Source: Herminiimonas arsenitoxidans (lineage in GTDB: Bacteria; Pseudomonadota; Gammaproteobacteria; Burkholderiales; Burkholderiaceae_D). Taken from it: a DNA stretch of 64,000 nt. A program made the position numbers and the translations under genes. Of this stretch, positions 1 through 10,191 are shown in pieces; positions within the stretch are counted from its first letter, which is position 1, and each line of letters starts with the position of its first letter. The notes beneath the pieces were generated by a model. It saw only the letters and a list, made by a program, of their open reading frames with translations. It had not been told where the DNA came from and did no database searches. Location: NCBI RefSeq assembly GCF_900130075.1, contig NZ_LT671418.1, positions 1,178,001 to 1,242,000 of the forward strand, written 5' to 3'.

Positions 1-866
1 AAGCCGACCGCATGCTCGACATGGGTTTCATCAAGGATATTCGTCGCGTCCTCGCAGTGTTGCCTAAGAACCGTCAAAACCTGCTGTTCTCCGCTACCTT
101 CTCCAATGAGATTAAAGCGTTGGCAGATGGCTTGTTGAACTCCCCAGCCATGATCGAAGTAGCACGTCGCAATTCGACCGTTGAAGTGATCGAACAAAAA
201 ATTCATCCAGTTGACCGCGACAAAAAACATCCTATGCTCGCGCATCTGATCAAGACCAATAACTGGTCACAAGTGCTGGTCTTCACGCGTACAAAACACG
301 GCGCAAACAAGTTGGTCGAACAACTTGAAAAAGACGGCATCAGCGGCATGGCGATTCATGGCAATAAGAGCCAGTCGGCACGCACACGTGCATTGAGCGA
401 ATTCAAGGACGGTAGTTTGCAAGTCTTGGTAGCAACCGATATCGCCGCACGCGGTATCGACATCGATCAATTGCCACACGTCGTGAACTACGATTTGCCT
501 AACGTGCCAGAAGATTATGTACATCGCATCGGCCGTACCGGTCGTGCTGGTGCTACCGGCGAAGCAGTGTCACTGGTTTGCGTCGATGAACTGGACATGC
601 TGAAAGATATCGAGAAGCTGATCAAGCGCAAGCTGCCATCGGAAGTGATTCCTGGCTTCGAGCCTGATCTGAACGCGAAACCACAACCGATACAACGTCG
701 TAGCAACGATGTACAAGGTCGTCGCCCACAAGGTCAAGGACGCAATGCCCCGGCAAAATCCGGCAAAGCACCTGCACCAAAACCGAATGGTCCATCGCGT
801 AGTTTTGGTGGCAATTCAACTGCACGTCCGGCAGCACCACACCGCTCAGGCGGCCGCGGCCGCTAA
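1..866 (+). CDS. rhlE: DEAD-box RNA helicase RhlE, C-terminal part
   Basis: Only the 3' part is in the window. The first codons read A-D-R-M-L-D-M-G-F, so the window begins inside the DEAD motif. Later helicase motifs are visible in order: SATF (motif III), VLVFTRT (IV), [10 protein letters not shown] (V) and [10 protein letters not shown] (VI), then IPGFEPD, typical of the RhlE group. A basic, low-complexity Arg/Gly/Pro/Gln tail of about 60 residues ends in GGRGR and probably binds RNA. RhlE proteins unwind RNA duplexes during ribosome maturation and RNA decay. Family assignment is firm; RhlE rather than another DEAD paralogue rests on the IPGFEPD and tail context. Confidence 0.9.
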   Translation, partial: ADRMLDMGFIKDIRRVLAVLPKNRQNLLFSATFSNEIKALADGLLNSPAMIEVARRNSTVEVIEQKIHPVDRDKKHPMLAHLIKTNNWSQVLVFTRTKHGANKLVEQLEKDGISGMAIHGNKSQSARTRALSEFKDGSLQVLVATDIAARGIDIDQLPHVVNYDLPNVPEDYVHRIGRTGRAGATGEAVSLVCVDELDMLKDIEKLIKRKLPSEVIPGFEPDLNAKPQPIQRRSNDVQGRRPQGQGRNAPAKSGKAPAPKPNGPSRSFGGNSTARPAAPHRSGGRGR

Positions 867-873
867 GTCCCAA

Positions 874-900
874 GGGCTGCAATATTAAATGTTGCAGCCC
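874..900 (+). terminator. hairpin after rhlE
   Basis: Nine-base arms GGGCTGCAA and TTGCAGCCC surround a 9-base AT-rich loop just after the rhlE stop. No T-run follows, so this may be a 3'-end stabiliser rather than a classical intrinsic terminator. Confidence 0.45.
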
Positions 901-1049
901 CTGAGCAAAGACAGCATATCTATTGCATTGCGGTGCCAACAAAATCGATCTCGTCGAATACAATGTCATCTTTACTTTTGTCTTCTCGTGCTCAGTTGCA
1001 ATAGCTGAACCAAGAAACAAAACGTGCTGAAGAAACTTTGGAATCAACT

Positions 1050-3719
1050 ATGTCGTCGGTAACCGAAAAAACAAACATCCCTCTTCCGAACGAGAAGCAC
1101 ACACCCATGATGCAGCAGTATCTGCGCATCAAGGCTGAACATCCGACCACACTAGTGTTTTATCGGATGGGTGATTTCTACGAATTGTTTTTCGATGATG
1201 CGGAAAAAGCATCGCGCCTGCTTGGCATCACACTGACTCAACGCGGCGCATCTAACGGCAATCCGATCAAGATGGCGGGCGTGCCCTTCCACGCAGTGGA
1301 TCAATACTTATCCAAGCTGGTCAAACTAGGTGAATCGATTGCGATCTGTGAACAGATCGGCGATCCGGCGACCAGCAAAGGTCCCGTCGAACGCAAAGTG
1401 ATGCGCGTCATCACGCCAGGCACATTGACCGATTCAGATCTACTGCCTGAAAAATCCGAACAACCCTTGCTCGCGCTCTACAGCACGACGCAACGCAAGA
1501 CTGTCACGATAGGCCTCGCCTGGCTGTCGATGGCAAGCGGCGCATTGAAATTGATGGAGTTTTCCACCGATGCGCAAAATGCAGAAGCACGTCTGAAGCA
1601 TGAACTGGAACGCATAGCACCTGCCGAAATTTTATTGCCCGGCAGCGTCAACGATCTGTTCAATGAATTTGCTTACGCAAAAAACACCACCATCCCCGAC
1701 TGGCACTTTGATATTGCGCATGGCACCAAAGCTTTGTACGAGCAACTCAATGTAGGTACATTGACCGGTTTCGGCGCAGAAAATCTAAGCGCTGCCATCG
1801 GTGCTGCCGGTGCGCTCTTGCGCTACGCGCAATCGACGCAAGGCAAAGGCTTGCAGCATGTACGTACGCTGACGGTTGAAACAGAAAATGAATTCATCGG
1901 TCTCGATGCCGCCACGCGACGTAATCTGGAACTGACAGAAACCATACGCGGTCAGGATGCCAATTCAGCGACGCTGTTCTCCTTGCTCGATCACTGCCGT
2001 ACCGCGATGGGTTCGCGTCTATTACGTCACTGGCTGCACCACGCACGTCGCGATCAAGCAGTAGCCATGGCACGCCATGCCGCCATCAATGCATTGATGC
2101 GTGCAGACGCTTGTAGCGGTCTCGCCTCGACCTTAGCCTCGGTACCAGACGTGGAACGCATTACCACACGTATCGCGTTGTTATCGGCCCGTCCACGCGA
2201 TCTGGCTGGCATGCGCGGCGGCTTGCAGCAATTACCTTCGCTACGTGCCTATGTATCCATGTGCAACAAGGATGCCGATGCACCTTTGTTGAAAACGATA
2301 CACGATGCACTCGCCACACCGACCGATTGTCTCGATCTGGTTGAACGTGCGATCGCGATGGAGCCAGCCGCGATGGTGCGCGATGGCGGCGTGATTGCAC
2401 GCGGCTTCGATGCCGAACTCGATGAGCTGCGTGGCCTGTCGGAAAACGCAGGGCAATTCCTCGTTGATCTGGAAACCCGCGAACGCGCACGTACCGGCAT
2501 CAACAATCTGCGCGTTGAATACAACAAGGTGCATGGCTTCTATATCGAAGTCACCCACGGTCAAACTGATAAAGTGCCGGATGACTATCGTCGCCGCCAA
2601 ACCTTGAAGAATGCTGAGCGCTACATCACACCGGAACTGAAGGCATTTGAAGATAAAGCTTTGTCGGCACAGGAACGCGCACTAACGCGTGAGAAATACC
2701 TGTATGAACAAGTGCTGCAACAAATGACGCAGCATATCGCCACCTTGCAAAACATCGCACACGCCCTGGCACAACTCGATACATTGGTTGCACTCGCCGA
2801 GCATGCAATGCGTCACAACTGGTGCGCACCGCAACTGGTGAGCGAACCAACGATTACCATCGAGCAAGGCCGTCATCCAGTTGTAGAGAATCACATCGAA
2901 CGCTTCATCGCCAACGATTGCCTACTTTCCAGCGAGTGCAAATTGCTGTTGATTACCGGTCCTAACATGGGCGGTAAATCAACTTATATGCGACAAGTCG
3001 CATTGATTACGCTGCTGGCTTACGTCGGCAGCTTTGTGCCTGCCAGTCGCGCCGTGATCGGCCCTATCGATCGCATCTTTACGCGTATAGGCGCCGCTGA
3101 TGATCTGGCCGGTGGTCGTTCTACCTTCATGGTGGAGATGACAGAATCGGCCGCCATCCTGAACGGTGCGACAGAAAACTCACTGGTGTTGATGGATGAA
3201 GTCGGACGCGGTACGTCAACCTTCGATGGCCTGGCATTGGCATGGGCAATTGCCAAGCACCTCATTGATACGACCAAAAGCTTCACTTTGTTCGCCACGC
3301 ATTATTTCGAATTGACGCAATTGCCGGAGATTCATCCTACGGCCGCCAATGTTCATTTGTCGGCAGTGGAACATAAAGACAGTATTGTGTTCTTACATGC
3401 AGTACAGGCAGGCCCTGCCTCACAAAGCTACGGCTTGCAGGTGGCGCAACTGGCTGGCGTACCGCAGCCAGTCATTCGTGCCGCACGGAAACATCTTGCT
3501 TCTTTAGAGGCTAATTCGATGCAGGTTACGCCGCAGTTTGATTTATTCGCCAGCGCAGGTAATGCGTCAGCATCTGAAGAGATCATGTCTGCGCATCAGC
3601 AAGCATCCGCGATTGATGAAGCCGTTGCAGCGATCAATCCAGATGCACTGTCACCCCGTGAAGCATTGGATGCAATTTATCGCTTGAAGGAACTGAGTAA
3701 TCAGCACACGTCAGAATGA
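1050..3719 (+). CDS. mutS: DNA mismatch repair protein MutS
   Basis: MutS binds mismatches as a dimer and recruits MutL. The mismatch-reading F-Y-E motif is at about residues 43-45 (GDFYELF), and the ABC-type ATPase has its Walker [10 protein letters not shown] near residue 637, followed by [14 protein letters not shown] (Walker B and signature region) and the FATHYFEL motif. Length is about 889 residues, slightly longer than the E. coli protein (853). The frame is open from a TTG at 1038, but the ATG at 1050 fits the conserved N-terminus better. The stop overlaps the next start as ATGA, so the downstream gene is probably translationally coupled. Confidence 0.97.
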   Translation: MSSVTEKTNIPLPNEKHTPMMQQYLRIKAEHPTTLVFYRMGDFYELFFDDAEKASRLLGITLTQRGASNGNPIKMAGVPFHAVDQYLSKLVKLGESIAICEQIGDPATSKGPVERKVMRVITPGTLTDSDLLPEKSEQPLLALYSTTQRKTVTIGLAWLSMASGALKLMEFSTDAQNAEARLKHELERIAPAEILLPGSVNDLFNEFAYAKNTTIPDWHFDIAHGTKALYEQLNVGTLTGFGAENLSAAIGAAGALLRYAQSTQGKGLQHVRTLTVETENEFIGLDAATRRNLELTETIRGQDANSATLFSLLDHCRTAMGSRLLRHWLHHARRDQAVAMARHAAINALMRADACSGLASTLASVPDVERITTRIALLSARPRDLAGMRGGLQQLPSLRAYVSMCNKDADAPLLKTIHDALATPTDCLDLVERAIAMEPAAMVRDGGVIARGFDAELDELRGLSENAGQFLVDLETRERARTGINNLRVEYNKVHGFYIEVTHGQTDKVPDDYRRRQTLKNAERYITPELKAFEDKALSAQERALTREKYLYEQVLQQMTQHIATLQNIAHALAQLDTLVALAEHAMRHNWCAPQLVSEPTITIEQGRHPVVENHIERFIANDCLLSSECKLLLITGPNMGGKSTYMRQVALITLLAYVGSFVPASRAVIGPIDRIFTRIGAADDLAGGRSTFMVEMTESAAILNGATENSLVLMDEVGRGTSTFDGLALAWAIAKHLIDTTKSFTLFATHYFELTQLPEIHPTAANVHLSAVEHKDSIVFLHAVQAGPASQSYGLQVAQLAGVPQPVIRAARKHLASLEANSMQVTPQFDLFASAGNASASEEIMSAHQQASAIDEAVAAINPDALSPREALDAIYRLKELSNQHTSE

Positions 3720-4660
3720 AAAATTCTGTTTCACAATTACTGATTTGCCTTGCGCTCGCCTACCCGGCATTTGCGCATGCGACGGATGCGACGCCGTTCA
3801 GCTTCGGCGTCATTGCCAAGCCGGTTCAATCAGCTAATAGTGAAACGACTTTACGTGAGTCGATAGAAGAAAGCGATGCAGATAATCTGGCATTCGTCGT
3901 TGTAAGCGGCATCAAGGCCGAGAACGAAGCATGCAGTGATGCGCTGTACAAAGAACGTCGCTCATTGCTCGATAGCGCGAAAAATGGCGTCATCGTTTCG
4001 ATTACCGGCAATGACTGGACACGCTGCGGCAATACGAAAAATCGCATCACAGCAACAGAGCACATGAACCGTATTCGCGATTTGTTTTTCACCGATGAAT
4101 TTTCCTTCGGTGATAGCAAGCTTCCATTGGTTCGGCAATCGATGATGCCGCAATTCCGTTCTTACGGAGAAAACATGCGCTGGCGTATCGGTGACGTGAT
4201 GTTTGCCACCATCAACCTGCCGGCAAACAATAATAATTATTTGAATGCCGCTGGTCGCAACAGCGAATTTGAAGACAGACAAACCGCCAACAGTGATTGG
4301 CTGAAACGCCTCTTCCTCACTGCAAAAATCAGCAAGGTCGATGGCATCGTCTTGTTCTGCGATGGCAATCCGCTGCTGAAGGCAGAACACTCATCGATGT
4401 TCTCATCCGGCAAGCGTGAAGGATTCGCCGATATCCGACGACAGATCCTGGCTTTCGGTGAAAAATTTCACGGCAAGATTTTGATCGTTCACAGCGATCA
4501 GAATTCTCGTCCAGTCACATCACCTAAAGGCATAGACTGGCACGGCAATGTAGGCGCACTACGCGTTGATCCGCCATGGCGCAAAATCGTAGTCAATCCG
4601 GCACTGCCTGAATTATTCGCGCTGGTGAATCCAATTACGACACAAACGACACGTCGATAA
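3716..4660 (+). CDS. exported protein of unknown function downstream of mutS
   Basis: A 314-residue protein with an N-terminal signal peptide (hydrophobic stretch then AFAHA, likely cleaved near residue 23), so probably periplasmic. The start overlaps the mutS stop by 4 bases. The body contains [20 protein letters not shown] and [12 protein letters not shown] segments that loosely resemble the layout of calcineurin-type phosphoesterases, but I do not see the full set of Asp/His metal ligands, so no activity is assigned. Its coupling to mutS looks positional; nothing links it to mismatch repair. Confidence 0.8.
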   Translation: MKNSVSQLLICLALAYPAFAHATDATPFSFGVIAKPVQSANSETTLRESIEESDADNLAFVVVSGIKAENEACSDALYKERRSLLDSAKNGVIVSITGNDWTRCGNTKNRITATEHMNRIRDLFFTDEFSFGDSKLPLVRQSMMPQFRSYGENMRWRIGDVMFATINLPANNNNYLNAAGRNSEFEDRQTANSDWLKRLFLTAKISKVDGIVLFCDGNPLLKAEHSSMFSSGKREGFADIRRQILAFGEKFHGKILIVHSDQNSRPVTSPKGIDWHGNVGALRVDPPWRKIVVNPALPELFALVNPITTQTTRR

Positions 4661-4704
4661 CGATTGCAGATTGCATCGTTATTCAAATCAACATACATCG
4701 CAGC

Positions 4705-4743
4705 AATAAAAAAACGGATGCCTTTAAGCATCCGTTTTTATTT
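4705..4743. terminator. bidirectional intrinsic terminator
   Basis: An 11-bp perfect stem (AAAACGGATGC at 4711-4721 and GCATCCGTTTT at 4728-4738) with a 6-base loop lies between two convergent genes. It has an A-run on one side and T-rich sequence on the other, so it can end transcription from both. Confidence 0.85.
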
Positions 4744-4802
4744 CCATCAAGTGGCACCCCGTTTTATTCCGGGCTGTACTCATTCACGACGAATAAATCG
4801 AA

Positions 4803-5348
4803 TTAGTGAATTGGATGCGTGCGGAAGTGATCGCCCTCTTCGCCTTCATCATCTTCCGAACCATGATGATGACCATGTGCGCCATGTACGTGCTCATGAG
4901 CAATTTCTTCTTCAGTTGCTTCACGAACTTCCGTTACCTTCAAGGTAAAGCGCAAAGCCATGCCAGCCAATGGATGATTGCCGTCCAGCACGACCTTGTC
5001 ATCAGCGATATCGGTCACGGTGAAAATCAGCGGTTGCTCATCTTCATCTTCCGTTTCTGGCGAACCTTCGAACTGCATGCCCACTTCCAGAGGTGTCGGC
5101 AAACGGCCGCGTGGCTCGATCTTGACCAGGTTAGGATCGTATTCGCCGAAAGCATCTTCAGGCTCGACTTGAATGGTGTTTTCAAAGCCAACTTCCTTGC
5201 CGTCCAGCGCTTCTTCAATCTTAGGCAACGTGTTTTCATAGCCGCCGTGCAAATACACCATAGGCTCACGGCCGTCTTCAATCAAATCGCCTTGCGCGTC
5301 TGACAATTTGTATTCCACGGTCACGACCGTATTTTTGGCAATCTTCAT
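4803..5348 (-). CDS. slyD: FKBP-type peptidyl-prolyl isomerase, SlyD-like
   Basis: SlyD is a cytoplasmic prolyl isomerase and chaperone whose His-rich tail binds nickel and other metals. The 181-residue protein starts MKIAKNTVV at 5348, preceded by a GAAAGGA ribosome site; the longer open frame upstream is ignored. FKBP core motifs Y-L-H-G-G and the insert-in-flap region (GEYDPNL, then GMQFEG) are visible, followed by NHPLAGMAL. The C-terminal 35 residues are rich in His, Glu and Asp (HEHVHGAHGHHHG). It is divergent from roxA. Confidence 0.92.
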   Translation of the reverse strand: MKIAKNTVVTVEYKLSDAQGDLIEDGREPMVYLHGGYENTLPKIEEALDGKEVGFENTIQVEPEDAFGEYDPNLVKIEPRGRLPTPLEVGMQFEGSPETEDEDEQPLIFTVTDIADDKVVLDGNHPLAGMALRFTLKVTEVREATEEEIAHEHVHGAHGHHHGSEDDEGEEGDHFRTHPIH

Positions 5349-5440
5349 GATGATCCTTTCATTTAATATGGCCGCAATTATACTCGCGCACCTGCCAGAT
5401 AGCACCGCTACTCTGCACTCCAGCCTAATACACCTACCTA

Positions 5441-5446
5441 TATAAT
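5441..5446 (+). promoter_or_regulatory. -10 hexamer TATAAT close to the roxA start codon
   Basis: A perfect TATAAT ends 6 bases before the ATG, which would place transcription start at or next to the start codon. No good Shine-Dalgarno or -35 box is apparent. Confidence 0.4.
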
Positions 5447-5452
5447 GACGCC

Positions 5453-6574
5453 ATGAAAAAATTGACTCTTTTAGGCGGCCTGACCGCTGCAGAATTTCTC
5501 CGCGACTACTGGCATAAAAAACCATTATTGATACGCCAAGCTATTCCCGATTTCCAAGCATTGCTTTCACGCGACGAATTATTTGATCTGGTCAAACGCG
5601 ATGACGTTGAATCGCGCTTGATTACACACGTCAAACGCCAGTGGAACATGGACAACGGCCCCTTCGAGCAGGTTCCTCCATTGACACAAAAAGATTGGAC
5701 CTTGCTGGTACAAGGCGTCAACTTGGTCGACGAAAAAGTTGATGCCCTGATGCGCCAATTCGATTTCGTACCGGATGCACGCCTCGACGACTTGATGATC
5801 AGTTATGCAACCGAAACCGGCGGCGTCGGCGCGCATTTCGATTCGTATGACGTATTCCTGTTGCAGGCACATGGGCATAGACGCTGGCGCATAGGCGCAC
5901 AAACAGATCTGACGCTGGTCGAAGACATGCCGCTGAAAATCCTGAAAAACTTCAAAGCGGAAGAGGAATTCATACTCGCGCCCGGCGACATGCTGTACCT
6001 GCCACCGCAGTACGCGCACGAAGGCGTGGCGATGGATGAATGCATGACTTATTCGATCGGCTTCCGCGCGCCGTCCTATCAAGAGTTGGGCGAAGCATTC
6101 CTGGAGTCGATGATCGACTCCATTGATTTGCCGGGCCGTTATGCTGACCCTGATTTGAAGCCATCCAAACATCGTGCCGAAATCAGCAGCGCGATGTTGT
6201 CACGCGTGACTGCGGAATTGAACAAGGTACGTTTTACTCAGGAAGATATTGCGCTCTTCCTCGGTGAATATTTATCCGAACCCAAGGCGCAAGTGTATTT
6301 CGACGCGCCAGAAGAAAATTTGACCAGAACGCGCTTTTTGCAGAACGCAAAGAAAAGCGGCATCAAACTTTCGCTCAAGACGCAGATGCTGCACCGCAGC
6401 AATTACATCTTCATAAATGGCACTTCGTTTGAGGTTGGCGAGGAGGATTTAACGATTCTGAAAGAATTGGCGAATGAAAGGCGTCTGAGCGGAACGATTA
6501 TCGCTTCCGCCTCTGCGGACGTCGTTGACGCCTTCCATACATGGCACAAAGATGGCTGGCTAACTCTGGGATAA
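5453..6574 (+). CDS. roxA: ribosomal protein uL16 arginine hydroxylase (cupin/JmjC), RoxA/YcfD family
   Basis: A 2-oxoglutarate and Fe(II)-dependent oxygenase that in E. coli hydroxylates an arginine of ribosomal protein L16. The iron triad is visible: H128 and D130 in GAHFDSYD, and H189 in PPQYAHEG. Conserved stretches include LDDLMISYA, HGHRRWRIG, LAPGDMLYLPP and YSIGFRAPS, and the 373-residue length matches the E. coli enzyme. The C-terminal winged-helix region ends in DGWLTLG. Monocistronic, divergent from slyD; the start may be leaderless. Confidence 0.92.
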   Translation: MKKLTLLGGLTAAEFLRDYWHKKPLLIRQAIPDFQALLSRDELFDLVKRDDVESRLITHVKRQWNMDNGPFEQVPPLTQKDWTLLVQGVNLVDEKVDALMRQFDFVPDARLDDLMISYATETGGVGAHFDSYDVFLLQAHGHRRWRIGAQTDLTLVEDMPLKILKNFKAEEEFILAPGDMLYLPPQYAHEGVAMDECMTYSIGFRAPSYQELGEAFLESMIDSIDLPGRYADPDLKPSKHRAEISSAMLSRVTAELNKVRFTQEDIALFLGEYLSEPKAQVYFDAPEENLTRTRFLQNAKKSGIKLSLKTQMLHRSNYIFINGTSFEVGEEDLTILKELANERRLSGTIIASASADVVDAFHTWHKDGWLTLG

Positions 6575-6690
6575 CACCAAATAAACGAAATTACCCGGAG
6601 TTATTTCGCTCAGAAGATGAGGCGCGGCAAAATTTGAGCGCCAATTTTCATATTTTGTTACAACATTACACTTACCAAAATGTAAAAGTG

Positions 6691-6721
6691 TTGTGTCACA
6701 AGCAAAAAGAAGGACTATAAT
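6691..6721 (+). promoter_or_regulatory. probable sigma-70 promoter
   Basis: TTGTGT at 6691-6696 and a perfect TATAAT at 6716-6721, spaced by 19 bases, lie upstream of the small lipoprotein gene. A partial dyad (ACAACA...TGTTGT) at 6659-6696 overlaps the -35 side and could be an operator. Confidence 0.45.
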
Positions 6722-6861
6722 TATCGGTTAGGAAGGTTTCGTTTCATCGCACCGCAGCAATATGGTTCGAAATACATACGAAGCACCCTATAGAGCGATA
6801 ATTACCGGTAATTATTCATCGCACATTAATATCAACCTAGATTCATTATTGAAAGATAATC

Positions 6862-7092
6862 ATGACAAAATCCCTGCTGATCGCATCCCTGTTAGCTATC
6901 GCTTTGACAGCATGCAGCAAAAAAGAAGAAGCAGCACCTGCACCAGCACCAGCAGTTGAAGCTCCAGCAGCTCCAGCAGCAGCTCCAGAAGCTCCAGCAG
7001 CAGCTCCAGCAGCTGAAGCTCCAGCAGCACCAGCAACAGAAGCTCCTGCTGCTCCAGCAGCACCAGCAGCTGACGCTCCTGCAGCTAAGTAA
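6862..7092 (+). CDS. small Ala/Pro-rich lipoprotein
   Basis: A 76-residue protein with a short signal peptide and lipobox L-T-A-C (Cys18), so it should be lipidated. After SKKEEAA the mature part is almost entirely Ala, Pro and Glu in repeats of the type EAPAAPA, an extended, disordered spacer-like chain. A GAAAG ribosome site precedes the ATG and a strong terminator follows, so it is a single-gene unit. Function unknown; similar low-complexity lipoproteins may serve as periplasmic spacers. Confidence 0.75.
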   Translation: MTKSLLIASLLAIALTACSKKEEAAPAPAPAVEAPAAPAAAPEAPAAAPAAEAPAAPATEAPAAPAAPAADAPAAK

Positions 7093-7107
7093 TCCATTTT
7101 TTGGATG

Positions 7108-7137
7108 AAAAAGCCGACCACTAGGTCGGCTTTTTTT
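7108..7137 (+). terminator. intrinsic terminator
   Basis: AAGCCGACC and GGTCGGCTT arms with loop ACTA, followed by seven T residues, just after the small lipoprotein gene. Confidence 0.9.
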
Positions 7138-7172
7138 ATGTCTCTTTCAAATGCTACTGCCTCAGATATCCG

Positions 7173-7958
7173 TCAATGAGGTGCTACATCCAGCCAGTCG
7201 AAACCATCTTCCTGGCAAGCAATCCTGACCTCCACTTCATCAGATACCTCATGCGTCAATACCGCACGCGCAAGATCCGGCGTATTGTTTTTCAGACTGA
7301 GATGCGCGCCCACAATACGCTTTAGGCGAGACTTATCCAGAGCCGCCAATATTTCCCCTGCCATCTGATTGGATAAGTGGCCGTAAGCACCACCAATCCG
7401 CTGTTTCAGTGATGGCGGATAGGCTGAATCCATCAGCATCTGCTTGTCGTGATTACACTCTAGCATCAGTGCATCGCATCCACCCAAGGCTGTAATCACA
7501 TGTGATGTTGCATGACCTGCATCGGTCAATACGCCCAATTTAGCCACGCCATTGCTTGCCACATACTGCACTGGTTCTCGCGCATCGTGCGGCACCGTGT
7601 AGGGCAACAACTGGAGATCACCGATCGTGAACGGTTCACTATCACGACAAAAATTAAGTGTTACGCCATCGCATTTATCATGCACGGCTTGATAGGTGCC
7701 GTAACTGAGCCAAACAGGGAGCTTATGACGTCGTGCGAACTTGAATACGCCGCCGACATGGTCTTGATGTTCGTGGGTGACGATTATTCCGGCAAGATCG
7801 CTTGGAACCATCTGCAGTCTTGCCAGACGCCGTTCGGTTTCCCGAATCCCGAAGCCGCAATCCAGCATGACCGTCGTACTTGTCGTGCTGGATTGGGTAG
7901 AAATGAGTAGAGCGTTTCCTTCACTGCCACTGCCGAGGCTGGCAAACTTCAAGCGCAA
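7173..7958 (-). CDS. MBL-fold metallo-hydrolase (YycJ/WalJ-like)
   Basis: A 261-residue metallo-beta-lactamase-fold protein with the metal motif T-H-E-H-Q-D-H-V-G-G near residues 60-69, DAGHAT, ECNHD and a late GAHLS histidine. The N-terminus FASLGSGSEGNA is typical of the YycJ group, which are zinc hydrolases with reported DNA exonuclease-type activity in some relatives; the substrate here is not known. It lies 24 bases after bamC and is probably the last gene of a dapA-bamC operon. Confidence 0.85.
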   Translation of the reverse strand: MRLKFASLGSGSEGNALLISTQSSTTSTTVMLDCGFGIRETERRLARLQMVPSDLAGIIVTHEHQDHVGGVFKFARRHKLPVWLSYGTYQAVHDKCDGVTLNFCRDSEPFTIGDLQLLPYTVPHDAREPVQYVASNGVAKLGVLTDAGHATSHVITALGGCDALMLECNHDKQMLMDSAYPPSLKQRIGGAYGHLSNQMAGEILAALDKSRLKRIVGAHLSLKNNTPDLARAVLTHEVSDEVEVRIACQEDGFDWLDVAPH

Positions 7959-7982
7959 ACCCCGTCAGTCGACATACACAAA

Positions 7983-9161
7983 TTATTTCAACTGCTCATT
8001 CAGCAAAGCGAGGATGCGCTCGCCAGTTTTCGAGGTTTCCGGCTGACCGTCGTTATTCAGCACAGAAATCTGGCTGGAATCGGCAGCACCTTTGATGGAA
8101 ACACGATAACGTGCAGCCGCTTTATCCTTCTCAGCCTTGCTTGAGCCAAAGGTAAAGAGATTCGCAAAGAAACCTTTTTTCTCGGTCACTTTGGAGTCAT
8201 CACCCTGATCAACGTAACGAACGTAATACAGACCTTGTGTACGATCACGATCTTCTACCGTAAAGCCAACGCGATCCAGTGCCAAGCCAACACGACGCCA
8301 TGCGCGCTCGAAACCTTCATCGACTTGAACGTAATTGCCGCTTGGTGCCTTGACCAATTTGGCGCGGGACGACTGCGCAACGACATTAGCGACTGCTGCC
8401 TTGGCACGTGTACCTTCCACACCCAAAGACACCATCATGCGCGACAGGAATTCTGCTTCCAGCTCTGGATCAGATGCACGTGCAGTCCAGACGGTGGTTT
8501 CTTTGTCTGTGCCGGTCAAGACCTCTTCAGCACCGCGATGACTAACATAGACCTCGGTGGTGCCATTAGGACCGCGTTCAAGACGGGTACGGAACTTGTC
8601 ACGCTCGCCGGTCGAATACAGGGAGTCAAATACCTTGCCCAGTGTCGAACGCAGGAAATCCTGTGGAATTTTTGCGCGATTTTCGGCCCAATCGGTTTCC
8701 ATCACACCCGATTGCGGCGAATCGAGATTAATCAGGAAACCATTGTCTTGCCAGAAATCCTTGATTTTCGGCCACAACACTTCAGGCGACTCATTGATGA
8801 CCAACCAACGCTGCATGCCATCGCGCTCGATACGAATATCGGCCAGCGCTTTCGGTGCAACCGTTGCTGCTACTTCGGCAGGACGCGTGACTTGCTGCTG
8901 ATTATAGGAAGATGCCGTCGCGGTACCGCGACTCGCATCCGGCAGACCAAAGCGATTTTCTCGCTGAAGCTGAGTCAGATCCGGAGGAATTTCCAGCGTA
9001 GGCGTCTTGGTCTTGCTCCCCTCGCTTTTGTAATCGATACGACCTGGTTCCAGCATCGAATTGATAGAGCTACATCCAGCCAGGCCGGAGAGCACGAGCA
9101 CGTAAGCCATTCCACGTTTTGCGAAGCTGCATTGAGCCATGTAAGAAATCTTCCGAGTCAT
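7983..9161 (-). CDS. bamC: outer membrane assembly lipoprotein BamC
   Basis: BamC is a lipoprotein subunit of the BAM complex that inserts beta-barrel proteins into the outer membrane. A signal peptide ends in L-A-G-C, followed by a Pro-rich unstructured stretch (LEIPPDLTQL) that in E. coli BamC binds BamD, then two helix-grip domains (one starting near IERDGMQRWLVI, one near ALDRVGFTVEDRDR). The frame gives 392 residues; a second ATG at 9140 has a better ribosome site (GGAAG, 9 bases upstream) and may be the true start. It follows dapA, the usual bacterial order. Confidence 0.88.
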   Translation of the reverse strand: MTRKISYMAQCSFAKRGMAYVLVLSGLAGCSSINSMLEPGRIDYKSEGSKTKTPTLEIPPDLTQLQRENRFGLPDASRGTATASSYNQQQVTRPAEVAATVAPKALADIRIERDGMQRWLVINESPEVLWPKIKDFWQDNGFLINLDSPQSGVMETDWAENRAKIPQDFLRSTLGKVFDSLYSTGERDKFRTRLERGPNGTTEVYVSHRGAEEVLTGTDKETTVWTARASDPELEAEFLSRMMVSLGVEGTRAKAAVANVVAQSSRAKLVKAPSGNYVQVDEGFERAWRRVGLALDRVGFTVEDRDRTQGLYYVRYVDQGDDSKVTEKKGFFANLFTFGSSKAEKDKAAARYRVSIKGAADSSQISVLNNDGQPETSKTGERILALLNEQLK

Positions 9162-9226
9162 AATGTTGAATACTTTTTAAAAGCAGGTTCAGCCGTCGAT
9201 ATCAGAGGCACGTGCCAAATCGGGAC

Positions 9227-10105
9227 TTATTGTAATACACCCGATTCACGCATTGCTGCGCGCACGACATCATGATATTCCGCGGCCAATGGCACGATAG
9301 GCAAACGCATACCGGTTGGGATCAAGCCTATTTCGGCCATCGCCCATTTCACTGGCACTGGGTTCGGCTCGACAAACAGCTTGTTATGCAGAGGGGAAAC
9401 CTTGTTGTTGATTGCGACTGCTTCAGCCACGCGCTGGTTCATCGCAGCATCACACAATTGATGCATGGCGCGCGGTGCGATATTGGCGGTAACGGAAATA
9501 TTGCCTTTAGCACCGCAGAACATCAATGCCATCGCGGTTGCATCGTCGCCTGAATACACCATGAAGTTCTTTGGCGCCAGACGCATCAGATCGATACCAC
9601 GCGCGATATTGGCCGTCGCATCTTTCACACCGATCACGCCCGGGATTTGTGCCAGACGCAGTATCGTTTCGTTCGACATATCCGCCACGGTACGACCAGG
9701 CACATTGTAGAGAATCGCAGGCAGATCAACTGCTTCAACGATTTTCTTGAAGTGCTGATACATACCTTCTTGCGTCGGACGATTGTAATAAGGCACGACC
9801 AGCAAGGAAGCATCTGCTCCAACATCCTTTGCAAATTGAGTCAATTCAATCGCTTCGGAAGTCGAGTTACCGCCAGTACCGGCGATCACAGGAATGCGCT
9901 TGGCGGTATGTTCAACCGCGACGCGAATCAGTTCGCAATGTTCGTCAACCGAAACGGTCGGCGATTCACCAGTAGTACCGACGATCACGATGCCGTCCGT
10001 ACCTTCGGCGATGTGCCAATCAATCAATTTACGCAAGCCCGGCAAATCGAGTGAGCCGTCAGCGTGCATGGGAGTAACGATTGCGACTATGCTGCCCTGA
10101 ATCAT
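9227..10105 (-). CDS. dapA: 4-hydroxy-tetrahydrodipicolinate synthase DapA
   Basis: DapA condenses pyruvate with aspartate semialdehyde, the first step of the lysine/diaminopimelate branch. The 292-residue TIM-barrel shows [21 protein letters not shown], the catalytic Tyr in ILYNVPGRT and the Schiff-base Lys in GVIGVKDAT. Length is that of the family. The gene leads bamC by 65 bases and is likely cotranscribed with it. Confidence 0.96.
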   Translation of the reverse strand: MIQGSIVAIVTPMHADGSLDLPGLRKLIDWHIAEGTDGIVIVGTTGESPTVSVDEHCELIRVAVEHTAKRIPVIAGTGGNSTSEAIELTQFAKDVGADASLLVVPYYNRPTQEGMYQHFKKIVEAVDLPAILYNVPGRTVADMSNETILRLAQIPGVIGVKDATANIARGIDLMRLAPKNFMVYSGDDATAMALMFCGAKGNISVTANIAPRAMHQLCDAAMNQRVAEAVAINNKVSPLHNKLFVEPNPVPVKWAMAEIGLIPTGMRLPIVPLAAEYHDVVRAAMRESGVLQ

Positions 10106-10191
10106 AATAGTGTGTGAGCGAAAAAATTAGAGAGTATTAGATTGTAGCGGATCGCCCGCTTGTGTGGTGTTGTCTTGCCTAGAATAGAAGG

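Noticed and set aside
6762..6959. 65-codon open frame on the plus strand
   Set aside because: Overlaps the small lipoprotein gene, which has a signal peptide and a ribosome site; the frame has neither.
8235..9275. 346-codon open frame on the plus strand
   Set aside because: Antisense to bamC and the dapA end; no motif or ribosome site.
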